A DNA stretch of 64,000 bases from Advenella sp048381675 (GCF_048381675.1 NZ_JBLWIS010000005.1:161166-225165), one strand, 5' to 3'; numbered from the stretch's first letter, positions 43,895-53,000 are shown. Numbers and translations are program-made. Notes: generated by a model not told the origin, from the sequence alone.

Positions 43895-45268
43895 ATGCCC
43901 AATCTGTCCCAGTCATTAAGTGTCCAAAAAGCCCTTGATGATGCCCCCATTTCCCGCTACCAGTGGAAAACCATCCTGCTGTGCTTTTTGATTGTTGCCA
44001 CCGATGGCCTTGATACGGCTGCCATCGGCTTCATCGCCCCGGCCATTATTGCCGATTGGGGCTTAACGAAACCCCAGCTAACGCCCCTCTTCATTTCGGG
44101 CCTTGTTGGCCTGACCATTGGCGCTATAATTTTTGGCCCGCTGGCTGACCGCCTGGGACGCAAGAAAATCCTTATCTTCAGTGTTTTCTTTTTTGGCCTG
44201 ATGAGCCTGTTATCGGCGTTTTCCCCCAACATGGAAACCCTGGCCTTCCTGCGCTTTTTAACCGGAATCGGCTTGGGTGGCGCAATGCCAACCGCCATTA
44301 CCATGACCTCCGAGTTTCTGCCTGCCCGTCGTCGCTCGGCCTTGGTCACCCTGATGTTTTGTGGATTTACGCTAGGCTCGGCCCTGGGTGGTGTGCTAAC
44401 CGCACAATTGCTGCATCTGGTTGACTGGCACGGTATTTTGGTGCTGGGTGGTGTGCTACCACTAGTACTGGTTGTTGTGCTTTACTTCTTCCTGGATGAG
44501 TCTCCCCGCTATCGCGTCAGCAAAAACGAACCGGCCGAAAGCATTGCCGCCTTCATGGGCAAGATTACCGGCAAAGCCTACCCCAATACCGTCTTCCATC
44601 TGGATGAAATCAAAACCGGCAAAAGTGCGGTGACCGCCCTGTTCCAGCCCGGCCTGGTCATGGTAACGGCCGTCTTGTGGCTGGCTTTTTTCATGAGCTT
44701 CCTGATTATTTACCTGTTTTCCAGCTGGGTACCCACCCTGCTTGGCAGCATTGGCGTAGAACTGTCCAAAGCCTCCTGGATTACCGCTGCATTCCAGATT
44801 GGCGGCACGCTGGGCGCCATTTATTTAGGCAACCTGATGGACAAGCGCAACCCTTATAAAGTGTTGATTATCAGTTATATCCTGGGTGCCGGCTTCATTG
44901 CACTAATTGGCTTTTCAACCAGCAATATCCCCCTCCTGGTGCTGGGCATTTTTGGGGCAGGCGTGGGCATTAGTGGCGCACAGGTCGGATTCAATTCTTT
45001 GTCGGCCATTTTGTATCCCACCGAGTGCCGTGCAACCGGCGTTAGCTGGGCCAATGCAGCCGGACGCTGTGGCGCCATCTTCGGTGCGTTTGCCGGTGGC
45101 ACCATGATTTCATGGGGGTATGAATTCACCACCATCTTCAAGACACTGGCCTTCCCGGCCTTAATTACCGCTTCCTGCATTCTGGTGCTGTATATGTTTT
45201 CGCTAGCAAAACAAAAACATAACCGCCATGGTAGCCAAATTAACGCAACACCTGCCAATGTATCGTAA
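43895..45268 (+). CDS. MFS transporter, aromatic acid:H+ symporter (AAHS) family
   Basis: A 457-residue inner-membrane symporter with about twelve hydrophobic segments. The first segment has CFLIVATDGLDTAAIGFIAP with the Asp-Gly-Leu-Asp pattern important in PcaK-type carriers, then GLTIGAIIFGPLADRLGRKKIL (loop 2-3 MFS motif) and FLRFLTGIGLGGAMP. Members take up benzoate, 4-hydroxybenzoate, gentisate or related acids. The isomerase gene at 45380 follows on the same strand after 111 bp, so the pair probably serves an aromatic pathway. The actual substrate is unknown, and no ring-cleavage gene is in the window. Confidence 0.9.
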   Translation: MPNLSQSLSVQKALDDAPISRYQWKTILLCFLIVATDGLDTAAIGFIAPAIIADWGLTKPQLTPLFISGLVGLTIGAIIFGPLADRLGRKKILIFSVFFFGLMSLLSAFSPNMETLAFLRFLTGIGLGGAMPTAITMTSEFLPARRRSALVTLMFCGFTLGSALGGVLTAQLLHLVDWHGILVLGGVLPLVLVVVLYFFLDESPRYRVSKNEPAESIAAFMGKITGKAYPNTVFHLDEIKTGKSAVTALFQPGLVMVTAVLWLAFFMSFLIIYLFSSWVPTLLGSIGVELSKASWITAAFQIGGTLGAIYLGNLMDKRNPYKVLIISYILGAGFIALIGFSTSNIPLLVLGIFGAGVGISGAQVGFNSLSAILYPTECRATGVSWANAAGRCGAIFGAFAGGTMISWGYEFTTIFKTLAFPALITASCILVLYMFSLAKQKHNRHGSQINATPANVS

Positions 45269-45379
45269 ATCAAGTCGTATTTATCGCTAAACCAAAGCAT
45301 AAAAATTGGAAGATAACCCTTCTTCAAGGGCTATCTTCCGCAGCAGCCAAATGGCATTAACCATCAAAGAAGACAAACA

Positions 45380-46039
45380 ATGACTAAACTTTACAGCTTT
45401 TTCAACAGTTCCGCCTCTTACCGTGTACGTATCGCCCTGGCCCTGAAAGGCGTCCAGTACGATACCGAAGGCATTAATATTCGTGTCGGCGAGCAAAATG
45501 AACCTGATTTTTGCAAAGTGAACCCAATGGCCCTGGTACCTGCCCTAACGGATATTCCAGAGGGTGCTATTGGCCAATCACTGGCGATTATTGATTATCT
45601 GGACCGGAAATATCCCACCGCTACCCCGCTAATCCCGGAAGACACTGCACAGCGTGCCCTGGTTCTGGAAATTGCCTATGGCATTGCCTGCGACATTCAC
45701 CCCGTGAACAATATGCGCATCCTGAAGTACTTAAGCAAAGACCTTCAGGTCAGCGATGAACAAAAACAGGCCTGGTACGAGCACTGGATCGCGATGGGCC
45801 TGCAAAGCATCGAAGCCTTGCTGGAAAAAGCCAACTCCGGCCATTTCTGCGTGGGAGACACCCCTACCCTGGCCGACTGCTGCCTGATTCCGCAACTGGC
45901 CAATGCCATCCGCATGAAATGCGACGTAAGTGCCTATCCACGTTGCATGAAAGTATATGAGCATTGCACAGCACTGCCCGCCTTCAAGGCCGCAGCCCCT
46001 GAAAACCAGCCCGACTATATCGTGCCAGCTACTGCCTGA
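45380..46039 (+). CDS. maiA: Zeta-class GST: maleylacetoacetate or maleylpyruvate isomerase
   Basis: A 219-residue glutathione-dependent isomerase. The N-terminal thioredoxin domain has SFFNSSASYRVRIALALKG with the Ser-Ser-(x)-Ser pattern used by zeta-class enzymes, then VNPMALVPALTD and GQSLAIIDYLDRKYP; the helical domain has CDIHPVNNMRIL and GDTPTLADCCLIPQL. It isomerises maleylacetoacetate (tyrosine catabolism) or maleylpyruvate (gentisate pathway). The adjacent aromatic-acid transporter favours the gentisate-type role but this is inference. A family B hairpin (46047-46070) follows 8 bp after the stop. Confidence 0.88.
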   Translation: MTKLYSFFNSSASYRVRIALALKGVQYDTEGINIRVGEQNEPDFCKVNPMALVPALTDIPEGAIGQSLAIIDYLDRKYPTATPLIPEDTAQRALVLEIAYGIACDIHPVNNMRILKYLSKDLQVSDEQKQAWYEHWIAMGLQSIEALLEKANSGHFCVGDTPTLADCCLIPQLANAIRMKCDVSAYPRCMKVYEHCTALPAFKAAAPENQPDYIVPATA

Positions 46040-46046
46040 TATACTC

Positions 46047-46070
46047 GTGCCCACGCAGGAGCATGGGCAC
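46047..46070. repeat. Hairpin family B, loop CGCAGGAGCA
   Basis: A perfect 7-bp stem GTGCCCA / TGGGCAC around the same ten-base loop seen at 30200-30225. It lies between the convergent maiA and LysR genes, so it could end transcripts from either side, although no long U run follows. Confidence 0.8.
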
Positions 46071-46133
46071 ACATATGCCTGCCTGCAAGGGGTAGATCAC
46101 AAACCACTAACAACCCAAGGCAGGTTCAGTACC

Positions 46134-47042
46134 TTATTTTGAAGCTTGCTCCAAATGCCCTAAAAAGGCTTCCAGCGCATCTGACGGAGGTTCGTTCTGG
46201 CGCCAGAAAATACCCACACTGCCTTTTTGCGCTATTTTAGGCAAATCCAGAATAACCAGCTGCTGCTCATTGGCAAAACTTTCAGCCAGGCGCTGTGACA
46301 AAATACCCACCATATCGCTCCCCTGCAGCATGCGCACGGTGGCACTCATTGAACCGGATTCCACATGATTGGCCGGCATCATCATGCCCAGGTCAACCAG
46401 GGCATGGTCGATACTGCTTCGAATAGGGGTACCGGTGGGCCAGACAATCCAGTAATAACCAGCTAACTGCACCCAATCAAGATTATTCTGGCCTGCAAGG
46501 GGATGTCCCGGCCTGACTACAAAACAAATGGGTTCGGTATAGAGCACCTTGTAATTCAGGGGCAGTCGCAGGGCGTTGCCACCCACCCGGCCAATCACGG
46601 CATCAATATGACCCGAAACCAGTTGCTCCAGCAGTGGTGTCATGACACTTTCTATGATCCGCACATGAACATTCGGATAGTCCTTGAGCAGGGCCAGCAC
46701 GGCCTTTGAAACAACATCGGTGGCAACCGGCGAACTGCCAATCATGAGGGTTCCCTGTATGCCCTCCTTGAACAGCTCAATGTCCTTGGAGGAACGCTCC
46801 AGATCGTTAACCAGGCGACGCGCATGCTTAACCACCAGCATACCGCCCGGTGTAGGCCTGATGCCTTTGCTATGCCTTTCAAACAGGGGCATGCCAATTT
46901 CTTCTTCCAGGCCGGACAGCCATTTTGACAAGGCCGGCTGGGTGATGTTCATGAGTTCGGACACCCGGGTCAAGTTTTTCTGCTCGGCCAGCGCCACCAG
47001 AATTTTCAGGTGATGAAATTTGAGTTTATCGATCCAGCTCAT
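46134..47042 (-). CDS. LysR family transcriptional regulator
   Basis: ATG 47042 gives 302 residues; a TTG at 47051 also lies in frame. The N-terminal winged HTH covers residues 5-65 (HHLKILVALAEQKNLTRVSE, then ITQPALSKWLSGLEEEIG), and the periplasmic-binding-protein-like effector domain covers about 90-300. The gene converges on maiA across a hairpin, which makes regulation of the MFS-maiA pair possible, but divergent promoters are more usual for LysR targets and here the upstream neighbour is the MarR-patatin-dehydrogenase operon on the same strand. The effector is unknown. Confidence 0.88.
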   Translation of the reverse strand: MSWIDKLKFHHLKILVALAEQKNLTRVSELMNITQPALSKWLSGLEEEIGMPLFERHSKGIRPTPGGMLVVKHARRLVNDLERSSKDIELFKEGIQGTLMIGSSPVATDVVSKAVLALLKDYPNVHVRIIESVMTPLLEQLVSGHIDAVIGRVGGNALRLPLNYKVLYTEPICFVVRPGHPLAGQNNLDWVQLAGYYWIVWPTGTPIRSSIDHALVDLGMMMPANHVESGSMSATVRMLQGSDMVGILSQRLAESFANEQQLVILDLPKIAQKGSVGIFWRQNEPPSDALEAFLGHLEQASK

Positions 47043-47132
47043 GATAAGCAACGAAATGTCATAATTAAAAGTGATGCTGCAGGCAAAAATACCGCTTTAT
47101 GACTGTATTTTTGTAAAAAAGTCATCAGGGGT

Positions 47133-47579
47133 TCATTTCCTTATCACTGTTTCCTGCGGAATTTTTTCCAGCAGGCTATCAAGATCGCCATATATCCGGT
47201 CCATCAATTCCTTGCCCACTTTTTCTTCCAGTTCTTGATGCCGGTTTTCAATCAGTGGCTTGATCCGGTCCAGCAAGGCCAGCCCTTTTTCAGTCAGGTA
47301 CACCTCCTGCCTGCGCTGGTCCTGGCGCGAGCGACTGCGACTGATCAGTCCAGACCGCTCCATACCCGTTAACATGCGAGTCAGGCTGGGGCCCAGCAAC
47401 ATGCAGACGCTGGAAAGCTGGTTAGGCTCAAGGGGCTCTTGCTCTCCAAGGGCACGCAATACCCGCCATTGCTGGTCGGTCAGGCCTTCCGCATGCAAAA
47501 GGGGACGAAAATGCACCATCAATGCTTCTCGCACGGTAAGCATCAAATAAGGCAGGCTACGGTAAGGCGTGGAACTCAT
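47133..47579 (-). CDS. MarR family regulator (HpaR-like)
   Basis: A 148-residue winged-helix regulator. YRSLPYLMLTVREALMVHF and LTDQQWRVLRALGEQEPLE match the HpaR subgroup, which in other bacteria represses homoprotocatechuate catabolism; the DNA-contacting helix is in ACMLLGPSLTRML-like sequence (here VCMLLGPSLTRMLTGME) and the wing is RSRSRQDQRRQEVYLT. It overlaps the patatin stop-side gene by 4 nt, so it is the last gene of the dehydrogenase-patatin-regulator operon. Control of that operon is the likely role, with an unknown effector. Confidence 0.87.
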   Translation of the reverse strand: MSSTPYRSLPYLMLTVREALMVHFRPLLHAEGLTDQQWRVLRALGEQEPLEPNQLSSVCMLLGPSLTRMLTGMERSGLISRSRSRQDQRRQEVYLTEKGLALLDRIKPLIENRHQELEEKVGKELMDRIYGDLDSLLEKIPQETVIRK

Positions 47580-48751
47580 TTGGCTTTCACCCCCTTGGGA
47601 ACATAGACCTCATCCCGGTGAACGTCATGTGAGACGAAACCGATATCATTGTCAGGCATGGCCAGGAATTCAGGTTTAGCCAGAGTTTGGCGAATATCCA
47701 TCAGACCCGATTGCCAGTGGTCTTTCATACTGGCAAGGCCAAACTGATAGTCCTTGTTATGGCTTTCATAAGGGCGGTCGCGATAAATCAACTGGATAAC
47801 GTTGAATTTGTGCCGGTCAGAAAGTTCTTTGAGTCTTTCAAGCGAACGATTTTCAGCCAGTTTTTCAGCGGGTACCAGCTCAAGCAAGTGGCCAATCGCG
47901 TGGCGCATTTCCTGAACATGCTTCCAGTAATCGGTCAGCATACGGGTACGGCTGGAATATTGAATTTCTTTTTGCCGATCATTGACCTGTTCCATGTTTT
48001 GTGGAACATGTCCGCGGGCACTCCAGAGGTCAACCTGAAACACCAGGGTATCACGGCTGGGCTTGGCATCTAGCACGTAGGTTAATGGCGTATTGGAAAC
48101 AATACCGCCATCCCAATAGTAATCGCCATCAATTTCCACCGGGGCAAAGGCCGGCGGCAGTGCCCCCGAAGCCATGAAATGTTCTGCCCGCAATTGGTGG
48201 CATTCGTTGTCAAAATAAACAAAGTTGCCGGTACGGACTTTCACTGCCCCCACCGACACATGAAGATCGCATTTGTTACTGTTAATACGGTCAAAATCAC
48301 AGAATTTTTCCAGGGTGTCTTTAAGGGCCGAGGTATCGTAGTAACTGGCCCGCTCTGGTTGGCCATTCCCAACCATCACCGGCGGTGGAAAACGTGGCTT
48401 GTAAAAACCGTTCTGGCCATCAAAAATAGCACTTAAACCGTACATATTGCCCAGGCCAATCTTGAACCAGTCATGCATATTGAACAGGCCCTGCTCGAAA
48501 AACGGCAACATTGACATGCCCAGATTGGGCTGACAGATGCTTTCCCAGAATTGATGCAGTTTTTCAACCCGATCCTTGGGGGGATTACCGGCAATAATGG
48601 CCGTATTCAGGGCCCCGATAGAGATCCCGGAAATATGATTGGGCACGATACCCGCTTCATCCAGGCCCTGAAACACCCCGGCCTGATAAGCACCCAGTGC
48701 CCCGCCACCCTGCAACACCAGGGCGATGCGTTCATAATTAGGCAAATTCAA
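47576..48751 (-). CDS. Patatin-like phospholipase with DUF3734 C-terminal domain
   Basis: A 391-residue serine acyl hydrolase. The oxyanion loop is LVLQGGGALGAYQAGVFQGL, the nucleophile is S44 in GISIG, and the catalytic Asp is in YYWDGGIVSNTPL. A C-terminal segment of about 120 residues (from SSRTRMLTDYWKHVQ) is the DUF3734 domain often fused to this group. It lies 24 nt after the 3-hydroxybutyrate dehydrogenase stop, and this pair recurs in Burkholderiales, suggesting a link to lipid or polyhydroxybutyrate turnover. The substrate is unknown. No signal peptide is seen. Confidence 0.9.
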   Translation of the reverse strand: MNLPNYERIALVLQGGGALGAYQAGVFQGLDEAGIVPNHISGISIGALNTAIIAGNPPKDRVEKLHQFWESICQPNLGMSMLPFFEQGLFNMHDWFKIGLGNMYGLSAIFDGQNGFYKPRFPPPVMVGNGQPERASYYDTSALKDTLEKFCDFDRINSNKCDLHVSVGAVKVRTGNFVYFDNECHQLRAEHFMASGALPPAFAPVEIDGDYYWDGGIVSNTPLTYVLDAKPSRDTLVFQVDLWSARGHVPQNMEQVNDRQKEIQYSSRTRMLTDYWKHVQEMRHAIGHLLELVPAEKLAENRSLERLKELSDRHKFNVIQLIYRDRPYESHNKDYQFGLASMKDHWQSGLMDIRQTLAKPEFLAMPDNDIGFVSHDVHRDEVYVPKGVKAK

Positions 48752-48774
48752 TGACTTCTCCGAATAAAAACAAC

Positions 48775-49575
48775 TTAATGCATGTACCAGCCGTGGCTGA
48801 CCGTAATTGACTGGCCGGTAAGGGCTTTATTGGGGAAAGCCGCCAAAAACAGGGCCGTTTGGGCAATATCTTCAGTGGTGGTGAACTCCCCGTCTACCGT
48901 GCCACCCAGCATGACATTTTTAACCACTTCCTCTTCGGAAATACCCAACTCTTTGGCCTGTTCGGGAATTTGTTTTTCAACAATCGGGGTACGCACGAAT
49001 CCGGGGCAAATGACGTGCGAACGGACATTATGTTCGGCACCTTCCTTGGCCAGTACACGAGCCAGGCCTAGTAAACCGTGCTTGGCGGTCACGTAAGGCG
49101 CTTTCAGTTTGGAAGCCAGGTGGGAATGAACCGATCCCATATAAATGACCACCCCGCCACGGCCAGCGGGATACATGTGGTTAAGGGCCGCCTTGGTCGT
49201 CAGGAATGCGCCGTCAAGATGAATCGCCAGCATCTGTTTCCATTTGGCGTAATCGAATTTGTCGATGGATTCGATGGTCTGAATACCCGCATTGGAAACC
49301 AGGATGTCGATTGAACCGAATTCGGCCACCACGGCATCAACTCCCTGGTTGACCTGTTCTTCGCTAGTCACATCCATGGCAACCCCAATAGCTTTGCCAC
49401 CGGCATTAATGATTTCATCGGCAACCTTGTTAGCCCCGTCAATATTCAGGTCGGCAATCCCAACCGCTGCGCCCGCCCTGGCATAGGCCAGGGCGATTTC
49501 ACGTCCCAAGCCACTGGCAGCGCCCGTTACCAAAGCCACTTTTCCTTTCAACGAGGTTTGTACTTCTGTTGTCAT
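48775..49575 (-). CDS. bdhA: 3-hydroxybutyrate dehydrogenase
   Basis: ATG 49575 (GGAG six bases upstream) gives 266 residues; the in-frame ATG at 49587 is too close to the ribosome site. It is a classical short-chain dehydrogenase, with KVALVTGAASGLGREIA for NAD, the active-site Ser in YMGSVHSHLASKLKAPYVTAK and the Tyr-Lys pair in that block. The C-terminal HGWYMH is typical of D-3-hydroxybutyrate dehydrogenases, which oxidise 3-hydroxybutyrate to acetoacetate. It leads the operon with the patatin and MarR genes. Confidence 0.93.
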   Translation of the reverse strand: MTTEVQTSLKGKVALVTGAASGLGREIALAYARAGAAVGIADLNIDGANKVADEIINAGGKAIGVAMDVTSEEQVNQGVDAVVAEFGSIDILVSNAGIQTIESIDKFDYAKWKQMLAIHLDGAFLTTKAALNHMYPAGRGGVVIYMGSVHSHLASKLKAPYVTAKHGLLGLARVLAKEGAEHNVRSHVICPGFVRTPIVEKQIPEQAKELGISEEEVVKNVMLGGTVDGEFTTTEDIAQTALFLAAFPNKALTGQSITVSHGWYMH

Positions 49576-49723
49576 GCTTAACTCCATTCCTGTTTGGGTT
49601 TAATTAAACGATCTTAATGCCATTTGATGTACTTATTTTGAATCCGTCATGAATTCGACGGGTATTTGCAAATATTAACGCACAAAAAGCATAGCATAGG
49701 TTTAAGCGGAAGAATGATGAAGC

Positions 49724-50611
49724 TTATGGTGACACACCCCACGTATCACAAACTGCCTGGCGGATAAGCTGACTGTTTTTATCCGTTTCGTATTCGGCCG
49801 GATAAATATAACTAAGCCGGGAACGCATTTCATAGCCGGGCACCAAGGCAATGTTTTTACCTGCCTTGATGGCCCGGTAGGCTTCACGCGAAGGAATAAG
49901 CGTGATGGCCAGGTTGCTGGCCACCAGTTCTATGCATAAATCAATGTCATCACAAACCAGTGCAGTTTGCGGTGACAGCTTGTGCTGATGCCAGAAACGG
50001 TTGCTGATTTTGTCTCCGGCTGAAAAGGCCGGGCGCTCTATCCAGGTGGTGGTGTTGAAAAATGTCCTGGGATTTTCAATGGCTTCGGCAAGCCGCTGCA
50101 CCGCCACGACCAGCACGTAATGCACTTCGTCCAGTGCTATGGAATAAACCGTGCGGTAAGGGTTGTCACCCAGGAAAAAACCGGCATCCAGCTCTTTTTT
50201 GCGCACCTTGTTCAAGACCTCGCCACTAAGGCTGTTTTCCACGTGCAGGTACAGGGAACTATCCAGCTCCAGGACACGGTTGACCAGGCGGCTTAGCATC
50301 TGCCGGTCAACCGATTGGATAATGCCCAGTTTAGCCTGTTCCACATAGGTGGATGACAGGCTCAGGGCAAACACATCAAGTTCTCGCATTTGCTGCAAGA
50401 TGGATTCGGCCTTGGGTAAAAAGGCTTCTCCCGCCGGAGTAAGCTTCATGCCCTGGGTATTGCGTTCAAACAAATTGACATCCAGGTTGCGTTCTATAGC
50501 CTTGATTTGTGCGGTTACTGCCGGTTGTGACAAGTGCAGGGATTCTGCCGCCTGCGTCAAATGCCCGTAATGGGCCACTGCCACAAAACTTTTCAGTTGA
50601 GTCAGATCCAT
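49724..50611 (-). CDS. LysR family transcriptional regulator
   Basis: A 295-residue LysR-type protein with excellent AGGAGGAG ribosome-binding site before the ATG at 50611. The winged HTH covers residues 3-60 (LKSFVAVAHYGHLTQAAESL, LSQPAVTAQIKAIERNLD), the substrate-binding domain the rest. The gene is divergent from yjcH-actP-acs at 51014 with a 402-bp region between, so control of acetate uptake is a plausible inference. The perfect palindrome GTTTAAATTTAAAC at 50632-50645 lies only 20 bp before its start and could be an autoregulatory site. The effector is unknown. Confidence 0.88.
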   Translation of the reverse strand: MDLTQLKSFVAVAHYGHLTQAAESLHLSQPAVTAQIKAIERNLDVNLFERNTQGMKLTPAGEAFLPKAESILQQMRELDVFALSLSSTYVEQAKLGIIQSVDRQMLSRLVNRVLELDSSLYLHVENSLSGEVLNKVRKKELDAGFFLGDNPYRTVYSIALDEVHYVLVVAVQRLAEAIENPRTFFNTTTWIERPAFSAGDKISNRFWHQHKLSPQTALVCDDIDLCIELVASNLAITLIPSREAYRAIKAGKNIALVPGYEMRSRLSYIYPAEYETDKNSQLIRQAVCDTWGVSP

Positions 50612-50631
50612 TTCTCCTCCTGGATACTACG

Positions 50632-50645
50632 GTTTAAATTTAAAC
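50632..50645. promoter_or_regulatory. 14-bp perfect palindrome GTTTAAATTTAAAC
   Basis: The palindrome stands 20 bp upstream of the LysR start at 50611 in the divergent region with yjcH. It contains a T-N11-A match, but AT-rich palindromes can occur by chance, so its role is uncertain. Confidence 0.35.
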
Positions 50646-50770
50646 TTTTTAATAATTGTTTTTTTAGTATTTTTAAATGTCTTGAGTACGCGTTTTGACA
50701 ACGTTTGCTTAACGCGTATTTATTGTACGCCTGTGACACAAAAACTTTTCCGAAGAAAAGAATTTATATT

Positions 50771-50784
50771 TTGATTTCAATCAA
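50771..50784. promoter_or_regulatory. Perfect FNR/ANR-type box
   Basis: TTGAT-TTCA-ATCAA is the exact TTGAT-N4-ATCAA FNR/ANR consensus, 230 bp before yjcH in the region shared with the LysR gene. Other inverted repeats of TTGATT/AATCAA follow at 50834-50852 and 50879-50902. Control by oxygen level is an inference. Confidence 0.6.
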
Positions 50785-50833
50785 AAAAATCATCCTGGAA
50801 ATATTTTACAACTCTCCTTAATTATCCAGAATT

Positions 50834-50902
50834 AATCAATAAGTATTTGATTTTATTGATATTTAAAAGCACTCATAATTTGATTGAATAATAACAATCA
50901 AA
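50834..50902. promoter_or_regulatory. Cluster of TTGATT/AATCAA inverted repeats
   Basis: AATCAA-TAAGTAT-TTGATT (50834-50852) and the perfect TTTGATTG-AATAATAA-CAATCAAA (50879-50902, 8-8-8) share the half-site of the FNR-type box. The spacing is longer than for FNR, so a different dimer or looping protein may bind. The surrounding 402-bp region is AT-rich with no ORF or RNA gene. Confidence 0.45.
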
Positions 50903-51013
50903 AAAGAAAATTAGAAAAACCTGCCCTATGGCCTTTACATTACGCAAAGTCCAATAACAACAAAGCAGTCCCTTCTTTTTAAAAAAACAGTTTTACTTTA
51001 CCGGAGACATAAA

Positions 51014-51334
51014 GTGGATAAACTGACACAAAGGGTATTGGATAACCCTGAGTTCCAAAAAATGGCACATCAAAAAAGTGTGCTGGGGTGGAGCTTCTCC
51101 ATCCTCATGTTCAGCATCTATGTGGTTTACATCCTGTATATCGGGATCAGTCCCGAATCCTTCGGGGTACCCGTAGGAACCAACAGCATTACTACCTGGG
51201 GCATTTATATTGGCCTGTTCGTGATTTTGTTTGCCATCGCGATTACCGGGATTTATGTGCATAAAGCCAATGGCGTATTCGAAGAAACCACCCAACGGGT
51301 AATTCGTGCCGTGCAGGAGCAAAACCATGAATAA
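51014..51334 (+). CDS. yjcH: DUF485 (YjcH-like) inner-membrane protein
   Basis: A 106-residue protein with two membrane segments (WSFSILMFSIYVVYILYIG and TTWGIYIGLFVILFAIAITG), starting at GTG 51014 with CGGAG seven bases upstream. The DUF485 pattern FQKMAHQKSVLGWSFSI and FAIAITGIYVHKANGVFE is the same as E. coli YjcH. Its gene overlaps actP by 8 nt (ATGAATAA). YjcH-type proteins always lie with acetate permease; a partner role in transport is plausible but not established. Confidence 0.93.
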   Translation: MDKLTQRVLDNPEFQKMAHQKSVLGWSFSILMFSIYVVYILYIGISPESFGVPVGTNSITTWGIYIGLFVILFAIAITGIYVHKANGVFEETTQRVIRAVQEQNHE

Positions 51335-53000
51335 GTATTTACTGGCTTCACTAGCTAGCCTATTCAGCACTTCGGTATGGGCCGATGCCCTGACCGGCGC
51401 CGTTGAAAAACAACCCATGAACTATCCGGCCATTATCATGTTCTTCCTGTTCGTGGCCGCCACCCTGTACATTACGTACTGGGCCGCCCGTAAAAACACC
51501 ACCACCAGCGATTTCTATACCGCCGGCGGTGGCATTTCGGGCTTTAAAAATGGCCTGGCCATTGCCGGTGACTATATGTCTGCCGCTTCATTCCTGGGCA
51601 TTTCCGCCATGGTTTACACCACCGGCTACGATGGCCTTATCTATTCCACCGGCTTTCTGGTGGGCTGGCCCATCGTGCTGTTCCTGATTGCCGAGCGTTT
51701 GCGCAACCTGGGCAAATTCACCTTTGCCGATGTGGCCGCTTATCGCCTTAAGCAAACACCTGTACGCCTTTTTGCCGCCTCGGGCACCCTGTTGGTAGTG
51801 ATGATTTACCTGATTGCCCAGGTGGTTGGTGCCGGCAAACTAATCCAGTTGCTGTTTGGCATGAACTATATCTGGGCCGTGCTGATTGTAGGCGTGCTAA
51901 TGGTGCTGTACGTGCTGTTTGGCGGCATGCTGGCCACCACCTGGGTGCAGATTATCAAGGCAGTCCTGCTGCTGTCGGGTGCAACATTCATGGCCTTCAT
52001 GGTCTTGAAAATTGCCGATTTCAGCCCTGAAATCATGTTTAAAAAAGCCACCGAAGTGCATGAAAAAGGCACCTCCATCATGAGTCCCGGCGGACTGGTG
52101 AAAAACCCGATTGATGCCCTGTCACTCGGTGTTGCCTTAATGTTTGGCACCGCAGGCCTGCCGCATATCCTGATGCGCTTTTTCACGGTAAAAGACGCTA
52201 AACAGGCACGTAAATCGGTGTTTGTAGCAACCGGCTTTATTGGCTACTTCTACATCCTGACCTTCATTATCGGTTTTGGCGCCATTATGCTGCTAACCAA
52301 AGATCCACAGTTTTTTGAAACCACGATTAAAGACGGCGTTGAAATTACCCAGATTATTGGTGGCACCAATATGGCTGCCGTGCATTTATCCAATGCGGTG
52401 GGTGGCAATATTTTCCTGGGCTTTATTTCAGCGGTTGCCTTTGCCACCATTCTGGCCGTGGTTGCCGGCCTGACACTGTCCGGTGCCTCTGCCGTAAGCC
52501 ATGACCTGTATGCGTCGGTCATTATGAAAGGTAAAGCCCGTCCCCATGATGAAATGCGCATTTCCCGCCTGACAACATTAGTATTGGGTGTGCTGGCCAT
52601 TATCCTGGGCATTGCCTTCGAAAACCAGAACGTGGCCTTTATGGTGGGCCTGGCTTTTGCACTGGCCGCTTCTGCCAACTTCCCTATCCTGTTCCTGTCC
52701 ATGTTCTGGAAGAACCTGACCACACGCGGTGCCGTGGTGGGTGGCTTCAGTGGCCTGATTGCAGCATCTGTCCTGATTGTGCTGGGACCAACCGTATGGG
52801 TAAGCGTGCTGCATAATGAAGCACCCATCTTCCCATATGGTAACCCCGCACTGTTTACCATTCCCCTGACCTTTATCGTGGCATGGCTGGTTTCCGTTAC
52901 AGATACCTCTGAACGGGCCAAACTGGACAAAGCAGGATTCCAGGCACAATATGTTCGCTCAATGACGGGTATTGGTGCCGCAGGAGCCGCACAACATTAA
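51327..53000 (+). CDS. actP: Cation/acetate symporter
   Basis: ATG 51327 (GCAGGAGC six bases upstream) gives 557 residues. A short cleavable signal (MNKYLLASLASLFSTSVWA) is followed by about thirteen membrane segments of the sodium:solute symporter family. ITYWAARKNTTTSDFYTAGG and GDYMSAASFLGISAMVY are signature blocks of ActP, which imports acetate and other short carboxylates with a cation. It overlaps yjcH by 8 nt and is followed by a 9-bp hairpin and acs, so acetate uptake and activation are co-expressed. Confidence 0.96.
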   Translation: MNKYLLASLASLFSTSVWADALTGAVEKQPMNYPAIIMFFLFVAATLYITYWAARKNTTTSDFYTAGGGISGFKNGLAIAGDYMSAASFLGISAMVYTTGYDGLIYSTGFLVGWPIVLFLIAERLRNLGKFTFADVAAYRLKQTPVRLFAASGTLLVVMIYLIAQVVGAGKLIQLLFGMNYIWAVLIVGVLMVLYVLFGGMLATTWVQIIKAVLLLSGATFMAFMVLKIADFSPEIMFKKATEVHEKGTSIMSPGGLVKNPIDALSLGVALMFGTAGLPHILMRFFTVKDAKQARKSVFVATGFIGYFYILTFIIGFGAIMLLTKDPQFFETTIKDGVEITQIIGGTNMAAVHLSNAVGGNIFLGFISAVAFATILAVVAGLTLSGASAVSHDLYASVIMKGKARPHDEMRISRLTTLVLGVLAIILGIAFENQNVAFMVGLAFALAASANFPILFLSMFWKNLTTRGAVVGGFSGLIAASVLIVLGPTVWVSVLHNEAPIFPYGNPALFTIPLTFIVAWLVSVTDTSERAKLDKAGFQAQYVRSMTGIGAAGAAQH

